From Marisa cornuarietis (Eukaryota > Mollusca > Gastropoda > Architaenioglossa > Ampullariidae), in NCBI GenBank assembly GCA_004794655.1, contig SMMW01000534.1:999501-1063500 (forward strand): DNA of 64,000 bases, in the 5' to 3' direction. Below, piece by piece: positions 49,348-61,580 of this stretch (position 1 is its first letter; the number at the start of each line of letters is the position of its first letter). Both the position numbers and the translations under genes were made by a program. A model generated the notes under the pieces. It did not search any database. It worked only from the letters and a program-made list of their open reading frames with translations, and was not told the origin of the DNA.

Positions 49348-49694
49348 CTGTGTCTTATGACGAGGCGACAAAGTGTAAATATTTATTTTTTATATTTTTT
49401 ATATTTATAATATTTATTTATTGAATTTATTTACCATAATCGTACCAAAGTCGTGCACTATTCAGTCTCATTAACCTTTCCCATCCGCTGAACTGTATGC
49501 CAACTAAGCCAAATTTATGAATATGAATATTAAATAGTACAATGATCAAGTATCTGTCATTGACATCTTGTAGAGTAAAGATCTCTAAAAGTAAAAGGCG
49601 ATGTTGAAGCTGACGAGAGACTTTTGCTGAAACTAGAAGCGCCTGTCGTCTGCTGCGAATGTCGACATCCACATTAGTCATAACAATTTTGCTT

Positions 49695-49872
49695 TGCCAG
49701 CACTCACTTGTCACTACTGAAGTGAGAGGCCCTGGGTTCACATCTTGTCTCGAACCACTCTCTGTATGTGACACCTGTTACCAGGGCCGGCCGTCGGGGG
49801 TTTTCTCGGGATGCTCCGATTTCCTCGCCTCTCCCCTCCTAGGGCTAAATCACTTCACGGGGGAAGCACTTT
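49695..49872 (+). mobile_element. tRNA-derived SINE with (CCAA)n tail
   Basis: The segment contains a polymerase III B-box-like GGTTCACATCT (49735-49745). It then carries the block GGGGGTTTTCTCGGGATGCT and TCCGATTTCCTC (49796-49827), recurrent in invertebrate SINEs. It ends at the (CCAA)n run. The A box is not clear and no target duplication was identified. It belongs to a different family from the SINE at 51155-51349. Confidence 0.6.
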
Positions 49873-49959
49873 CCAACCAACCAACCAACCAACCAACCAA
49901 CCAACCAACCAACCAACCAACCAACCAACCAACCAACCAACCAACCAACCAACCAACCA
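49873..49959. repeat. (CCAA)n tetranucleotide tail
   Basis: About 21 CCAA units follow the SINE and probably form its expanded 3' tail. Asn-Gln-Pro-Thr and Trp-Leu-Val-Gly repeat frames here are artefacts. Confidence 0.95.
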
Positions 49960-51154
49960 TGTTCTCCGAAATCCTCCAAAGGCAGGTCCCTTCGGTCAAG
50001 GGATGTAACTACCCTGCAAACATTATCGCACAAATTTGATGTTATCTCCCCTGCTTTCTGGTGCATCTGCGTTGCTGCGGTTACTCTGTGCGTGTGTGGG
50101 TTGGTGAGGGGAGGAAATGGAGAGAGAGAGAGAGAGAGCCAGACATAAAAAGACAGACAAACAAAACGATCTTTGAAACTTTATCTTTCGATCTACTTTT
50201 TCTTAATGCCTGGGTTACATTTGTGTCTGTTCTCAAGGCTATTTCTGTCATAGTCGTTCGTGTCCCTCCTCGTCTGTAAAGATATGGCGCCAAGAAAAGC
50301 TTCCACTTCCGATAGGACGACTGCCAAGACAAAAGTTGCAATAAGGAACACAGTGTTATTGCTGTTGTGTCTGCTCCTGTAATATTTTCCTATTCAAAGG
50401 TCTCGTGACACTGGCGCCAGTCCGTCGAGAAGTTGACAGTCTCGTCGAAACGTGATCTTGACAAAGCTCTGGTGGTCTGCACATTTTCTTCTGATAACTG
50501 GGTAAAACTCAGTGCAAGATACTAGTTCCCGAATTCTGGGCGAGTTCTCCCACTTTTGTTCCTCTAGCTACACGCCTACAAATCTCACCTGCACAGCACG
50601 AGGGCAACACCGTGACGTCACGTTCACACAGATACAGGCACAGCAGTCTGTGGGTACAGGCCTGACGAGAATGGGGAACAGTTGGGGGGGGGGGTTGCTG
50701 TACCCGAGTCCGCAGCTGTAAAAAAGACCATACCTTGGTCAATCAACTTGCAAGCGTATTATTATATCCTGGGAGAATAATTTACGATTCAATTACAAGA
50801 GGCCCGGTGAGGTCGTCTACCCCGGGGTCCGTGCTGGCTCTCGGTGGCCCTGCATAGATAAACCTAACTAACATAATATTATTATATTAACATATTATGA
50901 TCCCAGCTTCCCATTGGCTGAAGCCTTGACAACGTCATTTTATTTTCCTACATCCCCTACAATCCCAAAGTTGACCTCCTGTGAAGATTTCAGAAAGAAA
51001 TGATGCAATGGACATTTTTCTTCTACAGCAAAGAAAGACAGCGCATGATATGAAAATATAATATAAAACATGAGACAAACAACAGAAGAAAGTTACATTT
51101 AAAAAGCAGGAATTAGTGAGGTACATATCCCAGTACTAAAATCCGTTAACGAGA

Positions 51155-51349
51155 TGGAGGCGGTCCAGTGGCGCAACGGTTAGCGCCTGTCACCAATACA
51201 GTGAAGGTTGGTTGTCCTGGGTTCAGTTCTCGTCTCGGGCACGCTGTTCTTTCTCTGCATGTGGCATCTGTTTACATGCCTGGCTGCATTGCCGTGATAT
51301 AGCCTTAGTTGCTGGCTCGGCGTAAATCACCAAATAAAAAATAAAAAAA
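51155..51349 (+). mobile_element. Full-length tRNA-derived SINE with 10-bp target-site duplication
   Basis: A 195-bp element with an A box TGGCGCAACGG (51169-51179) and a B box GGTTCAGTTCT (51220-51230) in tRNA-like spacing, followed by a tRNA-unrelated body and an A-rich AAATAAAAAATAAAAAAA end. It is flanked by perfect copies of GTTAACGAGA at 51145-51154 and 51350-51359, the mark of insertion by target-primed reverse transcription. Related copies are at 47576 and 57410. It is in the same orientation as the host gene. The tRNA-like head is diverged and is not a functional tRNA gene. Confidence 0.9.
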
Positions 51350-51603
51350 GTTAACGAGACAGTCGTTTGTGATGACTCAACACTCTTTTTCTACACTTGA
51401 TAATGCTGTTGACTGTTCTAAGCAGGATTTTTTTCAACCACACTTTTCCTACTCCCGAATGGATGAAGCTAGTTGTTAATATTAATGAAATTATTACATC
51501 ACATTGGTGCACACTCCGCCGTGAAGCAGAAACAGAGTTTAGTGTCGCAGCTGACTGGTCACACGCCGCGGGAGCTTTGACCTTTTCTGAAAAAAAGAAC
51601 ATT

Positions 51604-51665
51604 ACCGACGGGACTAGTCATGGGAGGGTGAGCAGTAGTCATGGGAGGGTGAGCAGTAGTCACGC
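51604..51665. repeat. 21-bp tandem repeat, about 3 copies
   Basis: Units contain TAGTCATGGGAGGGTGAGCA. Confidence 0.85.
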
Positions 51666-51819
51666 TCTTTTCGCCAGGACGATGAGACAGCTTGAGGGCA
51701 CCTGATGGCACTGTGGGGTTTGGTGAGGAAATGGGAGGATACACCACCTCTCTTCCCCCTGGTTACAGTCTGTACCTCGGACATTCTGTTCACCTTCACA
51801 CACGCGAACAGAAGTCTAT

Positions 51820-51923
51820 TCACACACACACACACACACACACACGCACGCACACACACACACACACACACACGCACACACACACACACACACGCACACA
51901 CGCACACACACACACACACACAA
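51820..51923. repeat. (CA)n with GC interruptions
   Basis: About 50 dinucleotide units, mostly CA, with scattered CACG or GCAC interruptions. Confidence 0.95.
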
Positions 51924-52227
51924 GCGTGTGAGAAAGAGGCCGCCACACACACAGACCATTGGAGAGAACAGCAGGGAAAATACAAGAGACACTCACATCA
52001 CATCAAGTATTAAAGTTTAAAGGTCAGCTTTAAAAAGGGCAAATGTCACAGCATACATTAACAAAGGTGGAGCACGTGGTTGCCGATATGACAGACCTTC
52101 TACTGATAAACTCCTCGCTCGCTATTTGGTGTGGGTGCTTCAAGTGTCTGTCTGTATGTGGTTCAGGGTGGGGCTTAGTTTCCTGGCGCGTGCTACACGT
52201 GTCGGACACAATACAGTCCCGGGTACT

Positions 52228-52312
52228 CACGTACTGTGCAATGTACTCACGTACTGTTCAATGTACTCACGTACTGTTCAATGTACTCACGTACTGTTCA
52301 ATGTACTCGAAA
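52228..52312. repeat. 20-bp tandem repeat, about 4 copies
   Basis: Units contain ACTCACGTACTGTTCAATGT. Confidence 0.9.
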
Positions 52313-53529
52313 CACTTGCTTCAACATTAAATGTCACATGAGTATAATATGTATAGTCTCTCCTGTCTCCTTGTGTGTGTGTGGGGGGGGGGCACATACA
52401 TAACTACATTATGCGTGAATCTGTATGAGAAAAAGAAAGAGAGAAACAAATAGAAAGGGCTGGGGGGGGGGATGAGTTTTACATGTAAATCTCGAGACTG
52501 AGCCAGACTGTACGCCAACGAGGTCAGAAGTTGTTTTTATGACCTGACCGTCGTATTACACATCAACATTGTCACGACAAGAATTTCGGAGCAAACGAAT
52601 AGCTGATAGACAACCTGCTTGTGAGCATCCAGTGATGTAGGAAACACAAAAGTGCTCACATCATTTGCTGTGAGAAGTAGAGCTACACAGAAATGGCCGG
52701 AGGTCGCGGGGGAAGGAGGGCGTAGGATGGAGCACACAAGGCGTGTTTAGAGTCGCTTACATTAAAGGGAACTGGCTGGAAATAACTGCCGCAAGTTTTG
52801 AGAAAATTGCATAATTGAAACTGCAAAATGAGTCGGCCTTGTGAAGATGCCTGCACAAAGTGTTAACATCATCCATCTGCAAGGTTTTAGCATCAAGCTC
52901 GCACACACCCTTAAAAAAAAAAATAAAGAAAACAGAGGAGAGGCGGGCAGCCATCCTTGGATCGATCCACCATGGCGTCGCGTCAGCAGCCCTCCAGGCA
53001 GCAGCGCCATCTGCACGCTCCTCGCGGTCTCTTATTCACACGAGCAATTATCTGAAGTTTTAACCCTGTCTCTTCTCACCCTTTCTTCGGAGTCCAAGAA
53101 GCAGGGTATCATGCATGGGTAGAATTGGCCTTTGGGCCATCTTCCCGCGGCTCTAATTTCGTGAAGTGCGCATGCGTGATTGCCCACCATCTACAAATGC
53201 CTACTCTATGTCTTCACTTTTTTCTCTTAAAGCTGAAAGTTGGAGATCGAGAATGAATTCTCCAATAGAGTGATTGACTTGTTTTGGTCTCATTCGAGAA
53301 GATCCCATGTGTCCATTCACCATTCTGTGTGCTTTTAGGATGGAAATGGTAATTAAAAGGCCGAAGATTTTGCAAGATCAGGAATGGTGTTAAAAGAAAA
53401 ACTTGCGAAACTTAAGAAAACGCGAAAATAAAATGTAAATATCGATGTCAAAGGAGTTGAAAAATAAATCAGTTGCTGTATTAATATTCTGTAAGTACAT
53501 CTTGCTGTATTAGTCATCTCTTGACTTCG

Positions 53530-54835
53530 CCGCTTTTGTCAATGTTGATCTCCATTTCACACGCATTCTCACGGTCTGTCAGTCTGTCAGTCTGTCGGTA
53601 AGGTCTTGCAGTTCGGTGTTGGTGTTTGCCATTAGACTAATATCGTCCACTGGAAACTGGGGTGTGGCTGTCGTAAAAAGTTTTCTCCAAATACATGCTG
53701 AGCGATGCTGGGTACCCTGGACGGATGCTTACTGTTGTGTAAAGGAAAATTTTGGTTCTCCAGTAGCCCTGTACTCAATGAGCTCTTGTTCATCGCTTCC
53801 AAGACTTCAACGAGGCCTTGTTGGATAGTAAATGTTCACACTGTATGCCTCATGCCAGACTTTGTCAAATGCCTTGTGAGACAATTGATGTTTCCAGAGA
53901 GGGTATGTCTATTAGGGTAGAGGGTATCTACGTCTAGTCAGCCAGGGTCAGGGCATTTGGGTCTTGCAGCTTCTCCAAGTCAAAGCAAATTTGGAGTTTG
54001 AATGATCAGTGCAATGATCAGTGCTTTACCTTCAGGTTCAACTTCAGGTTCGTTAGGATAAGGTCATGGTCATTGCCTGTGTCTGTCCCTAAATATCACC
54101 TGATGCTGAATTTGAAACGTTTAGACAGAAGGATGAAATCGATCTGCGTGGTTAAGGTCCAAATCATCTGGAGATTGACAGTTGTCCTCCTCGATTCCTT
54201 ATAGGGATGGATGGTATTAAGCTAAAGTTTGTCTGAGGCTTTGTTCAAACTCTAGAAATCTGAAGCCCCTGTTGTTGGTTTAACCTAGGCCATATTTACC
54301 TACCGTCCTCCCCATTTCTAGCAGGCGTCAGGGCTGATCTTGACATTCCAGTCACCGAGTTCGACTAGAATGCCTTTCCTCGGTGCTGCCTTTATGACTT
54401 TATAGCTGCTCGTAACACGCCTTCACTTCCTTGTCTTCCTGTCTTGAATTCAGAAAGTAAACTAGGATAATGGTGACATTGTAAGGCGTGGCAGAAATGA
54501 AAATGGAGATTGGGCAGGTAGTCAATATCTAATGATGACAATCACGAGAAAGCCCACGCCATGCATGCACTTGGGCTCCACCCACTGTACCAGGGACTGA
54601 GGTCAGTTGCTGTCTCGCCAAAAGTCTGACCATCTTAGGCAGTCAGTCCCACTGGCACTAGTACTGCACCAGGTGAGTTCTCTCACCTTGCGGACGTTCC
54701 ACGCAGCAATGGAAGTTCCTTCTCTCAGTTTCATGGCTGGCTAGACTCCAGTAGCACACGTTCCCCTTCCTGGAGTTTGCCGATGGAGCGCGTGGTCGTT
54801 GTTGATGTGACCCTCGACTGATCCGGCGTGGAGTT
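53530..54835 (-). pseudogene. LINE relic: degenerate endonuclease plus internally deleted reverse transcriptase
   Basis: Minus strand, several frames. Near 54.7 kb SIAAWNVRKVRELT matches the start of an apurinic-type endonuclease domain. Near 54.45 kb is YNVTIILVYFLNSRQEDKEV. Near 54.35 kb GDWNVK replaces the family's GDWNAK, followed by TNNRGFRFLEFEQS. After a deleted linker, AFDKVWHEA (about 53.87 kb) is the reverse-transcriptase motif A. LLENQNF and ISLMANTNTELQDLTDRL (about 53.6 kb) follow, the latter just past the catalytic block. Many stops and frame changes show it is dead. The residues resemble those of the relic at 23.7-25.0 kb, so both probably come from one family. It is antisense to the host gene. 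Confidence 0.75.
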
Positions 54836-54874
54836 TCCTCTGCGTCGATCGCCATATTGTTTTGATGGCCGTTG

Positions 54875-55000
54875 TACTGTGTGTGTGCGTGTATGTGTGG
54901 GGGTCTGTACTGTGTGTGCGTGTGTAGGGGGGTCTGTACTCTGTGTGTGCGTGTGTGTGTGTAAGGGGGTCTGTACTCTGTGTGTGTGGGGGGGGGGTGA
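54875..55000. repeat. GT-rich minisatellite, about 4 units
   Basis: Imperfect units of 30 to 36 bp, each with GGGGGTCTGTACTCTGTGTG and a variable TG run. Confidence 0.85.
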
Positions 55001-55491
55001 AAAGCTGACGAGTGTTTGCGGACTGTGTACACTGCTTTTAATGATTGTTCACATGTCACAGCACTTTGTGTCCTCTTTCTTAACTTACTCTCTAATAATT
55101 ATAAACTTAATTAAATACTACAACTTCCGATCGTTAGTATGAAATAAATTGCACAATAACAATATTGAACTTATCAAACCTACAGAAAGTGCGGTCCACA
55201 GCCGCGGGTGGCGCAGTTCAACACGACCAGAATGAATTAGTTGCCTTCAGGGGGAAACAGAAAACACGTTTGAAGTAAACAGCACTCACACTTTCCCCTC
55301 CACATCCCCACGACCCCCAGCCTCCCACACACACAGACAAATAATACAAACTGCGGACGAGAAATTTAAAATCAGAAATAGTTGCAGCCTCTTTGCAAGG
55401 TTGCTAAAAGCATTGATCGCTAACGGAAGTGACGAAATTGGGAAACGATGGAATTGTGGGAACTTGAGAAGACAGGACCGGGATGTTATGC

Positions 55492-55519
55492 GAGAGAGAG
55501 AGAGAGAGAGAGAGAGAAA
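55492..55519. repeat. (GA)n microsatellite
   Basis: About 13 GA units. Confidence 0.9.
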
Positions 55520-57255
55520 GAAAGTCAGAGATGAAGAGTGAGTGATGACTGGAGAAGGAGAATAGGAGGAAGGCTTAGAGGGCATCAGAAAGTTCTATAG
55601 AAACATTGAGCTGGTGGCGGGGGCGGGGGGAGCAGCAGCCTTGGAACAAAAAGTTGTGGAAGGAGGGAAGTGGTTGTGCTTACTGCTGGGGAAGTGGATG
55701 CTGGAGGCGGAGGTGTGGATGGGAATTAACAGGGGGTAGAGGGAGCTGGATTAGGGGGGAGGTAGAGGTGAGAGGTCAGTGGGAGGGGGAGTCGACAGCC
55801 GCTGGTGTCCGGGCGGAAGTCAACGTGAAGCGTTTGGGCTGCCACAGGATGGGTTGGGCCTGTGAGGCTGAGGTCTGGGCACAATTGTCGCCTAGAGACC
55901 GTCCAAGGCTGGACATAAAAAAACTATTGACGACAAACAATGACTGATGACAAAAAGACAAGGCCCTGACAATCAAGGGCAAGGCCAAGTAAAAAGCCTT
56001 TTAAACACAGGATGTGGATTTGGAAAACTCTCATAACACAATATGTCGAGAGTACGATGGAGTGAAGAAGAAACAAAGTAAGCGGAACTAAGTGAAATCA
56101 AAGAGATTGAGGGAGGGAGAAAGTGAGATGGACGGATGACACAGGAAGACAAGCAAAGACACAGATGTATGAAGAGAGAAACAGAAAGAAGCGATCAGAA
56201 AGCTGTGTAGAGAGACAGAGAGGCATTCAAACAGATGAATACACGGAGAAACTGAAGCGGTTCCAGATCTGTTCGCCCTGCCTGGCAGTTTATCATTCTT
56301 CGACAAACAGACCACTGGAAAGACAACCCAGTGCCTCAGAAAGATATCTTGCGAGAGTCAGCTTTCCTCCAAACATAAAAGCGAAGGCTGTAATAAAACT
56401 CTTCAAAGTTTAAACTTGACTGGGAGCCGAGACAGAGAAGAGAGAAAAGATGGCGATCTACTGGTATGATTTAAAAGGAGTCACATCCCTAAAAAATGTC
56501 TTCGTTTTATTTTGCTTTTTTCGAGGTCAGAAAAATCTGTTCACTCCATCCTTCTTCCCTCCCCCCACCCCCCGTGCTACTTACAAATACAGAGTACGAG
56601 CCAGACGTGGAGAGGATGTGAGTTTTTTGTTGTTTTTTTGTTTTTGACAGGTTGTCAAATAAACGAGCTTTTGCCAAGAGAAAAAAATGCATCTTTGACC
56701 AGTTGGGAAAGAATGTTGTAGACAGAGGACGACAAAAGAAACTTTATTTGGATGGTGGTGGTGGGGAGGTTAGGGAGAGTGGAAGAGGAAGGAGGGGATC
56801 AAGGTATCGAATGGAAACTTAGATGTGTGCGCGTGCGTCAGTGCGTGAGAGAGGGAGAGAGCGAGAAAGAGGGAGAAAGGTCTAGTCTGTAAGAGAGAGA
56901 AAGAGGCAGAGGTTTAAAAAACGATCTGACAGCGAATGGTGTAAGAGGGGGAGGGGAGAACAAGCAAACATGACCAGTTTAACGGGTAGCCATGGGAGGT
57001 AAGCGGCTGAGCAAGAGGTGTGTAAGAGTTTTGCCTCCGTTAGGTTATTGATGTCAACATTTGTGACCTTATTTCCTCTGACACCAACTCGTCAAGATGA
57101 TAAAGAAGAGGCAGCATGGCTGACAGGATATCCCTGAAGTCTTGTATGCTAGTGTTTATAATTAGTTAATTTATTTATTTCCAGCTTTGCGTTTTTCGTT
57201 GTTTTTCTCCTGCGAATATCATGCAGCCATTTAGCTCCCAGAATTTTTGTCGTGG

Positions 57256-57423
57256 AAATGAGATTTTATTCTTGTTTTTCTTGGAAGCAGTCGCATTCTC
57301 AAGACAGTCAACAGTTCAGTAGGGGGGAGGGTGGCGCCTAAAATGAGATTTTATTCTTGTTTTTCTTGGAAGCAGTCGCATTCTTAAGACAGTCAACAGT
57401 TCAGTAGGGGAGTGGTGGCGCCT
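57256..57423. repeat. 85-bp tandem duplication spanning a SINE 5' junction
   Basis: Two copies (57256-57340 and 57341-57423) start AAATGAGATTTTATTCTTG and end GTGGCGCCT. They differ by one C/T change and small changes in a G run. The final GTGGCGCCT belongs to the SINE that follows the second copy, so the duplication includes the SINE's first bases. Confidence 0.88.
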
Positions 57424-57562
57424 GTCACCAATACAGTGAGGACTGGCTGTCCCGGGTTCAAATCTCGTCTCGGACACGCTGTGCTTTCTCTACACGTGCC
57501 ATTTGTTTACAGGGTTAGCTGCTTTTCGTGATGTAGCCTTAATACACCAAAAACACCAAACA
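57410..57562 (+). mobile_element. tRNA-derived SINE, deleted head (same family as 51155-51349)
   Basis: The segment matches the full SINE from CCTGTCACCAATACAGTGA onward and has a well preserved B box GGTTCAAATCT (57455-57465). About 12 bases including most of the A box are missing between two GCGC words. It ends in an ACACCAAAAACACCAAAC stretch instead of poly(A). No target duplication was identified. Confidence 0.85.
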
Positions 57563-60500
57563 GGCCTCCGCCCTTCGTGATAAAATCACAAAGTAATGGG
57601 CGACATCAGCTGTCTTCTGCTTTAGTTGATTCGCAGGCTGTTAGCCAAAGATTGTTGTTTTTTTCTCAAACAGTCTTGATGTGATGTTTTTGCGAAGTGA
57701 ATCTTTAGAACTCAGGCTGATTTTGTTCCAACACTTTCGTGTAAGAACCGTTGTGTTTCTAGAGAAGTCTGTTGCATATTTTATGGACCACTGGTGGGCT
57801 ATTCACAGGAAAATCGCTCTTCTGCCATAAGTGCCGGCACAGTTTCCAACAGCATATTTATTTTGTTGTTGTTGTTGTTTTTTTAACCAGTGCAACGAGG
57901 TGTCTGCCCACCATCGATTACATGTTCAGAATAAACAAAATAATATTTTTCAACAAAACATTTTCATAGAATACAGTTTGTTGAAAACACACAATGACTG
58001 TTTACATCCAGAGTTTGGTCGGCCTTATCGGTTATTGTTCATGCAAAAATGCAAAATGGTTGCGTGTTCACACTGATCACGTGTTCACCTCACCTGGGAC
58101 TTGGTGAACAGCTAGAACAGAGAGAGTGTCGTGGGAAACTGAAATCCCGAGTTTGTGCTCACACTGCCTATATTCCCGATGTGGTGGAACTTTTGCTGCC
58201 TTCACCGCAGAGGTTTTAGCCTTAAAAGCTAGTGGTTACAAATGTTCTGTAGCCAGTCTCAGAGACGTGACGGCGATGATCTCCCACACACTGGCGCTTC
58301 ATGTGACCAGTGATGTAGGAACCGGGGAGAATGGGGACAGCCACCCCCTCCAACAAGTTGCTGAGGAGGCAGGAATGTGATCGTCGTGCACAGTCAGCAT
58401 GGTTTGCCCCCCCCTCCCCTCATCTTCCTACAGCACTGATGACAGTTGTGTCTGTTTTATGTCTCTGTGTTACTTCTCTGCCCCTCCCACGGTGGATCCC
58501 CCCTCGTCCCAGTCCACTCCATGAGCTATGAAGATTCGCAGGTCTTACAAACACAACAGTTCTGTTTCTACATGTAAACAAGTAAATAAACAATCGTTTT
58601 GTTTATATGCACACGTTTATACATTCAAACTGATCAAACAATTGTTCTCTTTCTACATGTAAATAAATAAATAAACAAGGGGCGACTTAGTATTACCCTG
58701 TTGTCTTGTCATTTGTAGTTTTCTGGGTGAGCTCTCTTCTTGCCCTGTCCTTCTTCCTTCTCTGTTCTCAAACTTGTCCTCTTATTTGCTCCATTCTTTT
58801 ATTCTTTAGTTTGTTCGTTGGTTTTTACAGTTAGTCTGTCCCTGGCGCCAGCTGTGGTCTTATGGTGCAGTGTGTACACAGCTGCCGATTCCTCAAGCTT
58901 CTATTGTGCAGGCAAAAACAAAACCATTTTCAGGCTACTGGTCCTTGAATAGTAATCATAAGGCCACGTGTGCATTGTTCTTCTAAAACAAAGTGTAGAC
59001 AGTCCCTTGGCCACACAACAGCAGATGGAAGATGTAGGCATTCTGTCAAATCGATCAAGTGAAAAGCTCATCGCAAAGTGTTTTTGTTTATTGTTGGAAA
59101 GGAAATTCTTTCCGAGGAATTGAGATTCATTTCTCTAGACAACCTCTTTTCCTCAAAAAAAAACAAAACAAAAAAAGATTGACGGGAGGAGAGACCGACA
59201 CACAGCCACTGAGCGAAAAGGAGGAGAAAGAAGTAAATAAGCAGATTGTGATGGATTGTCACACTTAAGTTTAAAGCAAAAATATTTTGTAGACATACAT
59301 TAGAAACACGGCACCGAGAGTAAAGGAAACAAAATTCAACAAAATGTTTCATTAACTTAATTAGTGTGAAATGGTGAGTGAAGGGCAGTAAGTACCCCTT
59401 TACATCCACCCTTCTTGTCTTATAATACCCCAATTCTCGTACTCTACACTAAAATATGTGAAGATATGAAGATGTGAATTCCAAGATATCAAGTGTCGAA
59501 TCTCCTGTTAACAGCAGCTGTTATTCACACCAAATTATTTTATTTTGTAGTTGTTGTCTTGTAACACACATTAAAATGCTCATTACTTTGTCAGATAAAA
59601 CTGGTTTCGGGGAAAACAAAACCACTTTATCAGCAACCTATTAATCAGCGGCAAGTAGACACATGGCTCCCGTGATTAATTGTGTGATAATTAAACAATA
59701 TTCCATGTATTGTATAACACGATTAACTCCCCCTATCTTAGTTATGTAAAGTGTTTTATGTCCCTTTATGGACACAATTTGGGATCTTAGATGAGCTGTA
59801 AAGGTAGCTTCTTCTTCTTTGGGTCGACAATTATGGGAAATGATGGTTTATGTTGTATCGTTGTTTTCAATGACAAAAGAGTTGTAGGTTACCTCTTAGT
59901 TTTTGTTTCTCCTTCTCTTTCATTCTTTCTGTCTTTCTTTCATACGAGATTAACAAGTGTTTCATTTTCTGCTTTCTTATTTCAGTTTCTGTTTAGTAGT
60001 TTTCTCTTTTTTTTTATTATGTCGTTAACAGTTAAACTGACATATACAGACCTTTGAACTTTGACCGTTCAGCACGCGCTCTCTCTCTCTCTCTGTTGTT
60101 CTTGCTGTTGCACTTTTTGTGCACGTGATTGCACACGTGGTCTTTCCTCTCATCGGCAGGTGTAGGTGAACCATACCCCAGTGTTACCTAAACACACTTC
60201 ATATATTACACCCTCGCTTGGCGTCAAGTTCCTCACTCAGTCACGTGGGACGAGGCCATGGCATTCGCCGACGGTTAAAAAAAGTTACTATCTTAACTTC
60301 AAGCTTTTACTTGATCTTATATTTCTTTCTTCTTTGCCTCAAACTTTTTGGTGGGGACGCAAACAAGAGATACAAAGAGATAGAAGAGGATACAAAACTT
60401 GATGGGGGAGGGCGGTCTCGAGATAAATGGGGGACGTGGCTCGGGTCCGCTTGGAAGTTTCTGGAAAATGTGTTGGGTGACGGGGATGTGTGTGCACTGA

Positions 60501-60594
60501 GAAAGGAAGGTTACATTTTTTAAAGTGTAATCTTTTTCTTCTTATTTTTTGGTGGATGTTTTTATCCTCAGCGCGTTCCCACCGAAGATTAGAC

Positions 60595-60596
<2 letters not shown>

Positions 60597-60685
<89 letters not shown>
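60597..60685. repeat. (GAT)n microsatellite
   Basis: About 29 uninterrupted GAT triplets. Unlike the one at 47495, no SINE fragment could be recognised next to it. Confidence 0.95.
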
Positions 60686-60952
60686 CTATTTATAACGAGT
60701 TTCATCCACTAGAATTCTCATCCACTAGACATCTGGTCGAGTTCAAGTTCAAGTCCTAAGATACCAGCAAGCACCAGCAAACAGTCGTGGTAAACACCAT
60801 CTGTTATAAGCAGCTACAGCCAGGGGAGCGACCACCACACAAAATGGCCGCTGCCTAGCCCTGTAAGCTGCTTGCTACACTAGACTACTCGTCCTCTGCC
60901 TCGTATTCTGGAACTGGCATATTGTGGGGTTGAACCACATGACATCCTTAGA

Positions 60953-61131
60953 TCAAGAGGCCTTGAGCTTGCTTTTGTTGGTGTCTTCGAAAGTCACGTG
61001 ACTCCCATTCTCACATTTGTCGGACTTGGGAGGAATGCTAATGGATGCTGTAGTATGGCTACTATACAATTTGGTGTTAGCTGAGTTGCACTGGAGCATT
61101 TTCTTGGTCTCCTTCAAAACAACATTTTCCG
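60953..61131 (-). CDS. Candidate antisense terminal exon, unrecognised product
   Basis: On the minus strand an acceptor-like TTCTTGCAG ends at 61132. It is followed by an open frame, entered after two bases, of 58 codons to a TGA. The frame starts ENVVLKETKKMLQC and ends SKLKAS, and is rich in Lys, Ser, Thr and Asn, as in a cytoplasmic tail. It stays open upstream of the acceptor for some 20 codons. No family was recognised and no polyadenylation signal was seen nearby. It could be the last exon of a gene nested antisense in intron 5, a decayed retrocopy, or chance. Confidence 0.22.
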
Positions 61132-61409
61132 CTGCAAGAATCGATAAGCAGATGATAGGTTTTCCCAGCGCGTTGTGAGGACCTTTTCCCAGCACCAACC
61201 CTCACCAACCCTCACCATCTCCATGTTCTACTCAGGCTCGGATCGTCCTTCCTTCTACTTCACATCAAAACTAAGACTGTTATCGCGAACCAGGTTCACA
61301 CCAGGAAAGAGTTTGAGAGTTGACAAGTAGTGTGAGGGGCGAGAAAAATGACTGGTTCAGTTTCTTCACGATATCTTGTATGCACGATTCTCTCCCCATC
61401 GATGAAAAT

Positions 61410-61580
61410 GTCCCTGATGTGTATCATGTCTATAAAATGCATCGTCAGGGAAATGTTTACGATGTGTATCGTGGCTGATCATGTCTATAATATGTATCGT
61501 TGCTGGAAATGTTTACGATGTGTATCGTCACTGATCATGTCTATAATATGTATCGTTGCTGGAAATGTTTACAGTATGTC
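61410..61580. repeat. 57-bp tandem repeat, about 3 copies
   Basis: Units contain GGAAATGTTTACGATGTGTA and GATCATGTCTATAATATGTA. The first copy is more diverged. Confidence 0.85.

Noticed and set aside
51155..51235. Functional tRNA gene
   Set aside because: The A and B boxes are present, but the sequence is diverged, does not fold convincingly by eye and is part of a SINE with tail and target duplication.
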